In this document: one piece after another, positions 14,979-21,785 of the stretch
How positions within the stretch are numbered: position 1 is the first letter of the stretch
Layout of the letters: every line of letters begins with the position of its first letter
Virus record (IMG/VR): IMGVR_UViG_3300027687_000060
Location: 1-27,382 of that record
DNA length: 27,382 nt
Source: a virus
Strand: one strand, 5' to 3'
Notes under the pieces: model-generated
What the model was told of the DNA's origin: nothing
The model's input: the letters and a program-made list of their open reading frames with translations, nothing else
Database searches by the model: none
Translations under genes and position numbers: made by a program

Positions 14979-15218
14979 CTATTCGGTGGGGCTGTACTTC
15001 TTCTCTGCTTTAATCTTTTCGTTTCGCTTCCGTTCCCATTGCGCATGTGCGCCGGGAAAATCTCCGGTCACGCCCTCAAGTTTGACCATAGGAGTGCTAA
15101 CTATGCGATTAGCAGGTTGACCACATACCTTACAATTGGTTATCCGGAGTTCGGAGTCAATATATGCATCGGTAAGGTGGTCGCTTGGGCAGATAAACTC
15201 GTATATACGTTTAGGCAT
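14979..15218 (-). CDS. Zinc-ribbon protein (FmdB-like)
   Basis: 79 residues starting MPKRIYEFICPSDHLTDAYI. I chose this ATG (15216-15218) because CGGAGG lies 7 nt upstream; a frame opening 24 nt earlier lacks one. A possible metal site is C-x3-H (CPSDH) with CKVC about 20 residues later, and the MPxRxYxFxC start resembles FmdB-type zinc ribbons. The tail is highly charged (WERKRNEKIKAEKK). It overlaps the upstream gene by 8 nt. Similar small ribbons occur near phage portal and scaffold genes; the role is unknown. Confidence 0.6.
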   Translation of the reverse strand: MPKRIYEFICPSDHLTDAYIDSELRITNCKVCGQPANRIVSTPMVKLEGVTGDFPGAHAQWERKRNEKIKAEKKYSPTE

Positions 15219-15462
15219 CAGAGTCCTCCGTAAAATCCTCATAGCTGTTTTTAATTGAGGTTTCGTACTGTAGGATTCGTGTTACCGCTTCGAGTTGACC
15301 GCGCCTATGCCAGAATTGTTTCTCATCTGCGATTGTTGTAATATCCTGAAGCATTTCCTGATTGTCGGTAATATCTTCTACATATTGTTTCCAGCCAGCA
15401 GTGGTAAACAGTTCTAACAAATTCTCGTAATAATCTTGTAAATCTTTGTCTTCTTGGTTCAT
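15211..15462 (-). CDS. Small acidic conserved phage protein upstream of scaffold
   Basis: 83 residues, starting MNQEDKDLQDYYENLLELFT, then TAGWKQYVEDITDNQEMLQD and a conserved-looking part FWHRRGQLEAVTRILQYETS. Entirely helical and acidic. It is the first gene after promoter P2, with AAAGGA upstream. I recognise the general pattern (W-x-x-x-x-x-D ... FxxRRGQLEAL) from small proteins next to portal and scaffold genes in other podoviruses; none has a proven role. Assembly cofactor is a guess. Confidence 0.6.
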   Translation of the reverse strand: MNQEDKDLQDYYENLLELFTTAGWKQYVEDITDNQEMLQDITTIADEKQFWHRRGQLEAVTRILQYETSIKNSYEDFTEDSDA

Positions 15463-15497
15463 CTCTTTTTCCTTTCGTTGTTAGGAGAGATGTTGCT

Positions 15498-15526
15498 ATT
15501 ATACCACACTTCTGCAATTTTGTCAA
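15498..15526 (-). promoter_or_regulatory. Late promoter P2, consensus sigma70 with extended -10
   Basis: Minus strand: TTGACA (15521-15526), a 17-nt spacer ending AAGTGTGG, TATAAT (15498-15503). Extended -10 TGG. Start near 15491. It drives the scaffold and capsid block and is insulated from the portal transcript by the hairpin at 15546-15569. Confidence 0.9.
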
Positions 15527-15545
15527 GTGTTTTCTTGCAAAAGGT

Positions 15546-15569
15546 GGGGGTTTTCGACACACTACCCCC
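15546..15569 (-). terminator. Hairpin behind the portal gene, probable terminator
   Basis: A 6-bp GC-rich stem (GGGGGT 15546-15551 with ACCCCC 15564-15569), loop of 12 nt. On the minus strand it is followed by ACCTTTTG. A second short palindrome (GCCCTAGGGC, 15582-15591) lies between it and the portal stop. It sits just upstream of promoter P2. Confidence 0.5.
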
Positions 15570-15598
15570 GGAGTGCTAACGGCCCTAGGGCTGTCTAA

Positions 15599-17641
15599 TT
15601 ACATGTCATCATTAGCCATCATGCTACCGTCAGGCATTCTGTGCATTCCGGGCTTTGCTTTGTTTTGCATCTGCATTGTGGCAATTCGCTCATTGCTGTC
15701 GATGTCTTCTTTCTTTAACAACAACTCAGCCATCCTGAAGCGTTGTTCCATTGCTTTCTCATCGCCGCCGCCTGTATCTAAGTTATTAGACAAAGCCGCT
15801 ACCAATTTAGCCTGAGCAATCTGTGGTGCAATCTGCGTATCCACTTGCGTTTCTTGAGCTTCTGCATTAGTCTTAGCGATTTGAGCCTGTAGCAATTGCA
15901 ATTGAGCTTGTACCGTTGCCATCTGCATCTGCTGTTGAGCTTGTTGCATCTGTTGCTGTTCAGGTTGTGGTTGGTTTATCTGCTTCAACTGTTCCATCAA
16001 CTCTTCACGGTTTGTTAGGCCCATGTTATCAATAACGCTAGATACCAGCATTGGGTACATAGGGCTGTCTTGACCTAATGTCTGCAACAACTGAACAAGT
16101 TGGGTTACTTCGTATTCACGGGCGATAACACCAAGTGAGGATGAAGGCACAAACTTGTAATCAGACACAGGATAGTTATCTGGGTCAAACTGCATGTAAC
16201 GCCACGCTGTCTTCTCAATCATTGGTATCAGGAAGCTCTCTTGGAAGTTAACCAAGGTACGCTTGTGCCGTTTAATGATTGCACCTAGAGACATGGACAC
16301 CGCACCGGCAGCAGCCTCACCATTAATAGAGCCGGGGATACCAGCAGCGTCAATAGCGCCTGTAGCCATCTGCACCATCTTCTGCAACTCAGCAGCTTGG
16401 GCAAAGGAGACTTGATCTAGGTTACCAAACTTAAATGGTTGTAGGATTTCAGATGGGTTACCGTTAGTCAGGATGGTCTTGCCGGGACGAATCTCCAACT
16501 TAGCACCACGAGGCATACGAGTAGCGTCCATAGCCATCATAGGATGGACTGTGAGCGCCAAAGCATCGATACGGGCACGTAGCTCTGCATCTAGTGCTTT
16601 CTGGCTGTTGTAGCCCTTCTCACAGACTCCACGACCCCAGAACCTGCCGGGTACAACGTCCCAAGGGAAAGCCACAACAGGACGGTCTTGCATCATGTAG
16701 GGGTTTTCTTCGATCTTGAGCAGTTGGCCTTCGTTAGCAATAACAATGATTACTTCAACGTAGCCCTTTTCTTCTTCTTCGTCCTCATCGGTCTCTGGGT
16801 CAATCTCGCTATCTAGGTCGTCTTCGTCGTCTTCGTCCTTTGAGAACTCTTTTAACGTAGCTGTGTAGATGTGACGGGGGATTAGGCCATAATACTTGGT
16901 TAGACGCACCTTGTCGTCATCGTAGGTGCTTAACTCTTTGTCGGGTTCAATATCTGTGTCGGTGTCAGCGTCTTCTAGCTCAACATCCTTGTAGATACCG
17001 GAATCGATACCCATTTGAACCTGATGACGAGGCACAAACTCATCAATAATGATACCTAAAGCATCTTCAATGGTGGAGGCTACTGGGTCAATCAAGAAGT
17101 TCTGCGGTTGAACAGGGCGCAGCTTAACTACAACACGAGATTCAACGGTAACTCCGACTGCTTGCATTGCACCTTCCATAATAGGCTGCGTTGCTGGCTT
17201 CATCTCGTTGACTTCTTCAATAACCAACTCAGCCATACCCGTTCCATACACGGCAGCATTGATTAAAACCTCACCAACGGCCTTGCGGGTCTTAGTAAAG
17301 CCAAAGTCTTCTGATAGTTGCTCACGTAGGTAGGCAATGTCTTTGTTATCGGGGTCGTTGCGGTCATCTTTAATGTCAAACCACTTACCACGCCCAAAGG
17401 TTGCCTCTTCAATCTCTGCTACTGAACTCTCAACGGCTTGTTGGAGGGCAGGAGAGATCAATTGCGACCGCTCACTCTCACGAATCTTGTCTTCAGCAGC
17501 CCAAATGCCACGCCACAGACGGTAGTATTCATCAAACTTCTGTTCGTAGTTACTAGAGTAGTGGTCGCGCCATTGGTCGGCCTTATCAATGACCCAACTT
17601 TCGGCTGTTTGCTTTATATACTGCTTATCTTTTTTATACAT
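15599..17641 (-). CDS. Portal protein (head-tail connector)
   Basis: 680 residues, the size of large podovirus portals (P22 gp1 is 725). N-terminal helices (RLWRGIWAAEDKIRESERSQ; LISPALQQAVESSVAEIEEA) match the usual portal opening. A conserved part (VLINAAVYGTGMAELVIEE) is followed by a wing region with an acidic insert (about 270-300, mostly Asp/Glu), a stem-like portion (FPWDVVPGRFWGRGVCEKGY) and a Gln-rich helical barrel (QQMQQAQQQMQMATVQAQ) at the C-terminal end. It follows terL and a small gene. The start is preceded by AAGGA. Confidence 0.92.
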   Translation of the reverse strand: MYKKDKQYIKQTAESWVIDKADQWRDHYSSNYEQKFDEYYRLWRGIWAAEDKIRESERSQLISPALQQAVESSVAEIEEATFGRGKWFDIKDDRNDPDNKDIAYLREQLSEDFGFTKTRKAVGEVLINAAVYGTGMAELVIEEVNEMKPATQPIMEGAMQAVGVTVESRVVVKLRPVQPQNFLIDPVASTIEDALGIIIDEFVPRHQVQMGIDSGIYKDVELEDADTDTDIEPDKELSTYDDDKVRLTKYYGLIPRHIYTATLKEFSKDEDDEDDLDSEIDPETDEDEEEEKGYVEVIIVIANEGQLLKIEENPYMMQDRPVVAFPWDVVPGRFWGRGVCEKGYNSQKALDAELRARIDALALTVHPMMAMDATRMPRGAKLEIRPGKTILTNGNPSEILQPFKFGNLDQVSFAQAAELQKMVQMATGAIDAAGIPGSINGEAAAGAVSMSLGAIIKRHKRTLVNFQESFLIPMIEKTAWRYMQFDPDNYPVSDYKFVPSSSLGVIAREYEVTQLVQLLQTLGQDSPMYPMLVSSVIDNMGLTNREELMEQLKQINQPQPEQQQMQQAQQQMQMATVQAQLQLLQAQIAKTNAEAQETQVDTQIAPQIAQAKLVAALSNNLDTGGGDEKAMEQRFRMAELLLKKEDIDSNERIATMQMQNKAKPGMHRMPDGSMMANDDM

Positions 17642-17649
17642 GTTGTTCC

Positions 17650-17985
17650 TTACTTGATTTTATTAGCTAAAGGATTAAAAGTTTCCAATGCAGTGCCTTT
17701 TTTGTAACCACCCTCGGCATATTTAAGAGCATCGTTTTTAGAAGGCATTGGTAAATAGTTTCCAGTTCTCATGTTGTAATCCATTGCTTGCCCATTATCC
17801 TCAAACTGGTATAATTCTCCAGTAGGTAGCCTGACAATAGTAGGGAACACCATCCAATTACCATTTTCATCAACTTCTGCCGCCATACGATGCGTAGATA
17901 CCGACTTATCTTCGTTTGTCACATAAGGATATTTACTTGGGTTGTTAATCCTATCTAAGAACTCTGGTTGGTTTTTAGTAGCCAT
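17650..17985 (-). CDS. Small protein between terminase and portal
   Basis: 111 residues from the ATG at 17983-17985, 1 nt past the terL stop, with CAGGA upstream. A frame opening 60 nt earlier lies inside terL, so the later start is preferred. The core VDENGNWMVFPTIVRLPTGE followed by LYQFEDNGQAMDYNMRTGNY and the end KNDALKYAEGGYKKGTALE resemble a short domain (VFPTI ... A ... YAEGGYKKGT) that recurs in large phage virion or polyvalent proteins. Here it stands alone. No function can be assigned. Confidence 0.65.
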   Translation of the reverse strand: MATKNQPEFLDRINNPSKYPYVTNEDKSVSTHRMAAEVDENGNWMVFPTIVRLPTGELYQFEDNGQAMDYNMRTGNYLPMPSKNDALKYAEGGYKKGTALETFNPLANKIK

Positions 17986-17986
17986 A

Positions 17987-19240
17987 TTAATATCCTGCCG
18001 TAGCGTCCATAGGTTCGTAGTCATCTTCCTCAAAATCAAACACATAAGCTACTTTAGCTAGTTGTTCAATGTATGAGAGTGCGTCAATTAAATCGTCATG
18101 TACTAACTTGTTGGGGAATTGAAATAGTTGGTCTAAGAACTCAGCATTCCAGTCGCCTTTGTTCAACGTAACATAGCCATTCTCAAAACGACCTTGCAAC
18201 GACCAAACAATACGATCAGTCTTCTTCTTGTTACCGTGAGTTAATTCATCAACCCTAAAGAATGTTTGAGTCCGTTTCATAACGTCTGACAGATAAGGCA
18301 TCACCGCTTGTTTAGCAATACCTCTTTCAATCCCGACTGCCACCGGCTCATACTTCTTAACAGCATCGAATATCTTCTTGGCTGTCTCTCGTACATCCCA
18401 GCGTCCGTATATGATGTTCTCTACATACCAGCCGTCTTCGTTTGCTTTAACAATGGCAATGGCTGTGTTGTCCAGCCTCTTGTTCTTAACACCCTTACTG
18501 CCTTCTTCTTCAAAGCCAGCTAAGTCACAGGCAATGTAATACTCGCCCTCTTTTGGTGCTTTCTTGTCGAACTTAATCCACTTCTCGTTAAACAACTCAC
18601 CACCCGCAGCCTCAAAGGAAGCTAAGAATTCTTGACGGAATGCAAAAGATGACATACTGGTTTTAGCAGCATTAATCTCTTCAGGGTCAAGTAGGGGGTT
18701 ATCAAAGGAGGTAAAGTGAAAGCCAGCAAAGGTTGGGTCATCACCTGACATCCCATGCTGATACAAGTCATAGAAATGATTGCGTCCCATCGGTGTACCA
18801 ATAAACAAGGCATCACCCTTCAAGTCAGCCAGTGCAGGTCGTAGGATTTGCTCCCACACCTCTGGCTTCATGTCGGCATACTCGTCCATAACCAAAAACT
18901 TCAAGGACACACCTCGCATAGTCTCTGGTCGGTCAGCACCCTTCAGGCTTATCATAGAGCCGTTAATCAATTTGAACTGGAGGTTATTAACGTGGCTGCT
19001 TGTAATAACACTATGCCCCACCTCTAGGATGGTCTGCCACATAATGTCTCTAGCTTGTCCCTGTGTGGGCGCAACGTAGAACACTTGTCCCTTTTGGCTT
19101 TGCAATGCCCTCACTATTAGGAGGTATGCTGCCAACCTACTTTTTCCTGTACGGCGACCGGCTGCAACCACTTTAAATCGTGTGGTATCATTCCAGACTG
19201 TCTGTTGCCAAGGGAGGAGGTCGATGTTTAACTCTGCCAT
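17987..19240 (-). CDS. terL: Terminase large subunit (packaging ATPase/nuclease)
   Basis: 417 residues from ATG at 19238-19240, which overlaps the peptidase stop (TAATG) and has GAAGG at 9 nt; a GTG 6 nt upstream is too close to that site. Walker A AGRRTGKS (27-34), Walker B FLVMDE (115-120), a coupling-motif-like FIGTP, then a nuclease domain with acidic residues in YIACDLAGFE, VGIERG and HDDLIDALSY. It moves DNA into the prohead through the portal and cuts concatemers. Length is close to the usual 420-600 range, at the lower end. Lysis genes sit between terS and this gene. Confidence 0.95.
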   Translation of the reverse strand: MAELNIDLLPWQQTVWNDTTRFKVVAAGRRTGKSRLAAYLLIVRALQSQKGQVFYVAPTQGQARDIMWQTILEVGHSVITSSHVNNLQFKLINGSMISLKGADRPETMRGVSLKFLVMDEYADMKPEVWEQILRPALADLKGDALFIGTPMGRNHFYDLYQHGMSGDDPTFAGFHFTSFDNPLLDPEEINAAKTSMSSFAFRQEFLASFEAAGGELFNEKWIKFDKKAPKEGEYYIACDLAGFEEEGSKGVKNKRLDNTAIAIVKANEDGWYVENIIYGRWDVRETAKKIFDAVKKYEPVAVGIERGIAKQAVMPYLSDVMKRTQTFFRVDELTHGNKKKTDRIVWSLQGRFENGYVTLNKGDWNAEFLDQLFQFPNKLVHDDLIDALSYIEQLAKVAYVFDFEEDDYEPMDATAGY

Positions 19241-19698
19241 TACCACTTACCTTCAGTGTAGATGGTCTTCTTGCCATCCTTCAGGGCATTTAACTTTTGT
19301 TTATCATTGCTACCTTGTTTGTAAGAGCAATGAATCCAGCCGCTGTGCATATCGCCTGAGTGGTAGAATTCTAAGATGAGTTGCTTAAAGTCTAGGTTAT
19401 GTGCAATCCACTGAGCCATTACCTTATTGTCTTGAGACTGCACTTCAAAGTCGGCAGCACAACCAAGGCAATGGTCGCTTGTAGTAGACCCGCCAATGGC
19501 TTTGTTTAGCTCAGGGCTGCGGTAGCCACTGGAGATGGTAATAGGGCCAAAGCGGTCACGTAGGGGCTGCAACACAAAGGTCACTAGCTCCTGTAGGTTA
19601 TCGGTTGCTTCTTTGTCAGGGGTGTTGTCAATCCCTAGTCGGTCTGCTGTAGGTGAAGAGGTGAATTCACTCAAACTAAAATTATTACTGAGTTTCAT
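19240..19698 (-). CDS. M15-family peptidase, probable endolysin
   Basis: 152 residues. Fold markers of the peptidase M15_3 group: NFSLSEFTSSPTADRLGIDN at the start, SSGYRSPELN (57-66), zinc ligands in SDHCLGCAADF (H76, D83) and GWIHCSY (H123), with E110 in LILEFY a likely catalytic acid. It would cleave peptide cross-links or stems of peptidoglycan. There is no signal peptide, so it needs a holin; one lies directly upstream (adjacent stop and start at 19698/19699). It is coupled to terL by TAATG. Confidence 0.88.
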   Translation of the reverse strand: MKLSNNFSLSEFTSSPTADRLGIDNTPDKEATDNLQELVTFVLQPLRDRFGPITISSGYRSPELNKAIGGSTTSDHCLGCAADFEVQSQDNKVMAQWIAHNLDFKQLILEFYHSGDMHSGWIHCSYKQGSNDKQKLNALKDGKKTIYTEGKW

Positions 19699-20088
19699 TT
19701 AAAACCCTTTCTTTGCTAACACTTTTTCTAATAGGCCACGTAGACCATATATAACAACAACCATGCCAATAATTGTATACTGATACCATTGCGGCATCTG
19801 AGCCATAACACCAAACCCAGCCAATGCATATAACTCAAAGCCGGGAATGAAAGCCATTATCATTGGGGCTAGGAAGACGGCAAGAATAACCTCATCCTTC
19901 CAACTCTTAGACATGTTTTCCATAGCTAGGCGGTCGAGATCGTAGTTCTGATCTTGTGCGCTGGCCTGTCTGTCGGCTTGTGCCTTGATGGTGGTAATCT
20001 CGGCATCTGTCTTAGCCTGTGCCACCTTCTGTTTGTTATCTAGCCAGTTACCGCCTATCTGGACAAGCGTAGTTAATAAAGGTATCAT
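19699..20088 (-). CDS. Holin-like protein of the GTA 3-TM type
   Basis: 129 residues. Hydrophobic start (1-12), a charged helical part (about 15-60), then KSWKDEVILAVFLAPMIMAF (61-80, membrane segment) and a second hydrophobic helix YTIIGMVVVIYGLRGLL (104-120). The W-K-D-E followed by two helices and a final YGLRGLLEK is the pattern of the 3-TM holin family first described in gene transfer agents. It overlaps the lysozyme-like gene by ATGA and precedes the M15 peptidase, making a holin-endolysin pair. Confidence 0.8.
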   Translation of the reverse strand: MIPLLTTLVQIGGNWLDNKQKVAQAKTDAEITTIKAQADRQASAQDQNYDLDRLAMENMSKSWKDEVILAVFLAPMIMAFIPGFELYALAGFGVMAQMPQWYQYTIIGMVVVIYGLRGLLEKVLAKKGF

Positions 20089-20609
20089 ATGGTAGGCTCG
20101 AATCCAGTTTTGTTTAAGTCCACAGGTTGTTGAGATAACTCCCTTGTCCTGCGGTTGGTTTCGTTCTGGTCTTGGAGTGCAAACCCGTAGGCTTCATCCA
20201 TTCTACGTTCCGTGTGTGGTTTGCTTGGCATGAACCACTTGTCAATAAGAGCTTGGGTTATTTCTTTGTAGTCGCCTGTTTCAAATAACTTACGGAGGTC
20301 GGCGGCATTGCCATAACCTACTTCTTCTCTGCTGTCCCCATAGATTGAATCCATGAAGTAGTTAATCTGGTTTTGTGCGCTGTCTTCATGGGCGTTGGTC
20401 TTTAGATATTTCTGGTAGTTATTATACTTACCTTTAGGGTCTAGCTGTAATAAGCCATAAGCCGGAGCAGGTACATGACGCTGGTATTGTTGGTGGTCAA
20501 AGGTGTTATCGGTTTCGACTGCTATGTTAGCCAAGAGAGCTATCTGAGCCGCCTTGGGTAAGCCTGTGTCTCTAACCATCCTCTCAACGTCTCGTTTCTT
20601 TTCACTCAT
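20085..20609 (-). CDS. Tail-lysozyme-like muralytic protein
   Basis: 174 residues from the ATG at 20607-20609, which overlaps the terS stop by 8 nt and has GAGGA upstream. The segment GLPKAAQIALLANIAVETDN (16-35) followed by APAYGLLQLDPKGKYNNYQK fits the phage tail-lysozyme type fold, with E32 the probable catalytic acid. The end holds ITQALIDKWFMPSKPHTERR. It could be a virion-borne lysozyme or a second lysis enzyme. An in-frame upstream extension (to 20795) contains a signal-like hydrophobic run but has no ribosome site and lies inside terS. Confidence 0.65.
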   Translation of the reverse strand: MSEKKRDVERMVRDTGLPKAAQIALLANIAVETDNTFDHQQYQRHVPAPAYGLLQLDPKGKYNNYQKYLKTNAHEDSAQNQINYFMDSIYGDSREEVGYGNAADLRKLFETGDYKEITQALIDKWFMPSKPHTERRMDEAYGFALQDQNETNRRTRELSQQPVDLNKTGFEPTI

Positions 20610-20979
20610 AGGGTACGTCCTCAACATCTCCATTATCGTCAATAACCGTGGGGTTATCTCCACTGCCGATACCGTTAATGGTAATAGAGACAGCAGGGCG
20701 ACTGCCACCAGCTTTGTCCTTTTCAAAATAAGACATTGGTAACATTCTATCAACGAGGAGTTTCCACGCTGCCGATTGATTCTTGTGGTCGTCATCTAAA
20801 GCCGCATTCAAGATAGAGTCAATAACTTGTTTACTTTTGGGGGATGCTAATAACCGTGCCTTAAACTCTTCTATGGCTGCTGCGTCACCCTTTGGTCTAC
20901 CTACCGATCTCTTCATCACGGCTGCCAACTCACTCTTGCGGGGACGACCCGGCTTCTTACGTTGTTCGGGTTTATCCAT
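20602..20979 (-). CDS. terS: Terminase small subunit (probable), AT-hook type
   Basis: 125 residues. Lys/Arg-rich start with two GRP AT-hook cores (KKPGRPRKS, 11-13; VGRPKGD, 27-29), then a helical region (EEFKARLLASPKSKQVIDSI; SAAWKLLVDRMLPMSYFEK) and an acidic end. This is the usual make-up of small terminase or DNA-recognition proteins of podoviruses, which bind the packaging site and load TerL. It is the first gene after promoter P1, with AGGAG about 9 nt before ATG. Identification is by composition and position; the family is poorly conserved. Confidence 0.7.
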   Translation of the reverse strand: MDKPEQRKKPGRPRKSELAAVMKRSVGRPKGDAAAIEEFKARLLASPKSKQVIDSILNAALDDDHKNQSAAWKLLVDRMLPMSYFEKDKAGGSRPAVSITINGIGSGDNPTVIDDNGDVEDVPYE

Positions 20980-21077
20980 TACTGGGACTCCTAATTAGAC
21001 TATATAGGCTATATACCTATGAACGTCAGATATAATTTAAATAAACCCTATCACCTTCATACCTATATAGAACAATC

Positions 21078-21106
21078 ATTATACCACACTTTTGCTAAAA
21101 TGTCAA
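21078..21106 (-). promoter_or_regulatory. Late promoter P1, consensus sigma70 with extended -10
   Basis: Minus strand: TTGACA (21101-21106), a 17-nt spacer ending AAGTGTGG, TATAAT (21078-21083), extended -10 TGG. Start near 21071, giving a leader of about 90 nt before terS. It shares AAGTGTGGTATAAT with P2. Confidence 0.9.
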
Positions 21107-21123
21107 GTACTATCTTCACTTTT

Positions 21124-21390
21124 TTATGCCTTATCGTCATAACCTCCAGTCGAGATTGTCACATAGGCGACTCTTAGTGGGTATTTAAGATTATAGCTGA
21201 CGTCTTTGGTTAGCCTTGGTGGGTTACTTTTGGTGTCCTCATTGATGAGGGTAGCATAGATTAAGTTGTTGAATTCCTTTAAGATTATATCTGCTATCCC
21301 TAAATAGGCGACATCGACTGGTGATAGGTTAGCCTCTGTAATATTGGTTATTGATTGGTTAGGCCTTGTTGCCGCCTTTGTTGTTTTAAA
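21124..21390 (-). pseudogene. Minus-strand open frame of 88 codons without ATG, TTG or GTG start
   Basis: Between TGA (21391-21393) and TAA (21124-21126) a frame reads on without stops. Its translation has normal protein character: NQSITNITEANLSPVDVAYL, then GIADIILKEFNNLIYATLIN, then EDTKSNPPRLTKDVSYNLKY, then PLRVAYVTISTGGYDDKA. No usable start codon lies in the first half; the first in-frame GTG is close to the end. It may be a gene remnant, a gene with an unusual start, or chance. It ends just upstream of promoter P1. No homologue recognised. Confidence 0.35.
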
Positions 21391-21488
21391 TCAACCTTCT
21401 AAGTCTATATAGGAATGATTCCTGTTTAGGTTAATAAGGTCTATTATTTAGCCTATTTTGTATCTGGGCGGGTACTACAAATATACAG

Positions 21489-21514
21489 CCCAGCTAATCC
21501 CCTCCCCCCTCCCC
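21489..21514 (-). promoter_or_regulatory. G-quadruplex motif beside the DnaA boxes
   Basis: On the minus strand: GGGG-A-GGGGGG-A-GGGG-ATTAGCT-GGG (plus-strand C tracts 21511-21514, 21504-21509, 21499-21502, 21489-21491). Four G tracts of at least three with loops of 1, 1 and 7 nt meet the usual motif rule. It lies 31 nt before the first DnaA box. Confidence 0.6.
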
Positions 21515-21545
21515 TGTCTGCTGTGGCGTAGAAACAACACAATAG

Positions 21546-21770
21546 TTATCCACAGGTTATCCACAGGCAGTATAGTGCATGTTAATAGTTATCCACAGAT
21601 ACCCCCACCAGTATAGCCGTTTAGACCAGGTGTAACTAAGTTACCAAGTTAGGCAGGCTATCATGTAACTAAGTTACCTAGGTGTGTGAGTCTATGCGGG
21701 TCACTATATAGACACATAAGCTACAACACCAAGTTATCCACAGGCTATAAAGTTATCCACTATATCCACA
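21546..21770 (+). other. DnaA-box cluster (candidate origin)
   Basis: Four exact TTATCCACA sites at 21546-21554, 21557-21565, 21589-21597 and 21734-21742, with near matches TTATCCACT (21753-21761) and ATATCCACA (21762-21770). All have the same orientation. The first two are 11 bp apart, in helical phase, and the third is 32 bp further. TTATCCACA is the high-affinity bacterial DnaA site. It could be an origin using host DnaA, or a sponge that titrates DnaA. Confidence 0.75.
21631..21678. promoter_or_regulatory. Pair of 15-bp dyad sites, candidate operators or iterons
   Basis: TGTAACTAAGTTACC occurs exactly at 21631-21645 and 21664-21678. Each contains the inverted repeat GTAACT-A-AGTTAC. The copies are 33 bp apart, about three helical turns, so bound proteins would lie on the same face. 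They lie between DnaA boxes three and four. Confidence 0.65.
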
Positions 21771-21785
21771 GCTTGCACAGTCTTG

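Noticed and set aside
15582-15591. GCCCTAGGGC palindrome as a separate regulatory site
   Set aside because: Short, near the portal stop, and more simply part of the terminator region; no second copy noticed.
17808-17815. GGTATAAT on the plus strand, like the -10 of the late promoters
   Set aside because: No TTGACA-like box 17 nt upstream and it lies antisense inside a coding region.
17986-18045. N-terminal extension of the 111-residue protein into terL
   Set aside because: The extension lies in the end of terL, and the ATG 1 nt after the terL stop has a better ribosome site.
21019-21177. Plus-strand frame of 52 codons in the control region (MNVRYNLNKPYH...)
   Set aside because: It runs through the P1 promoter and into the opposite-strand open frame, and has no proper ribosome site.
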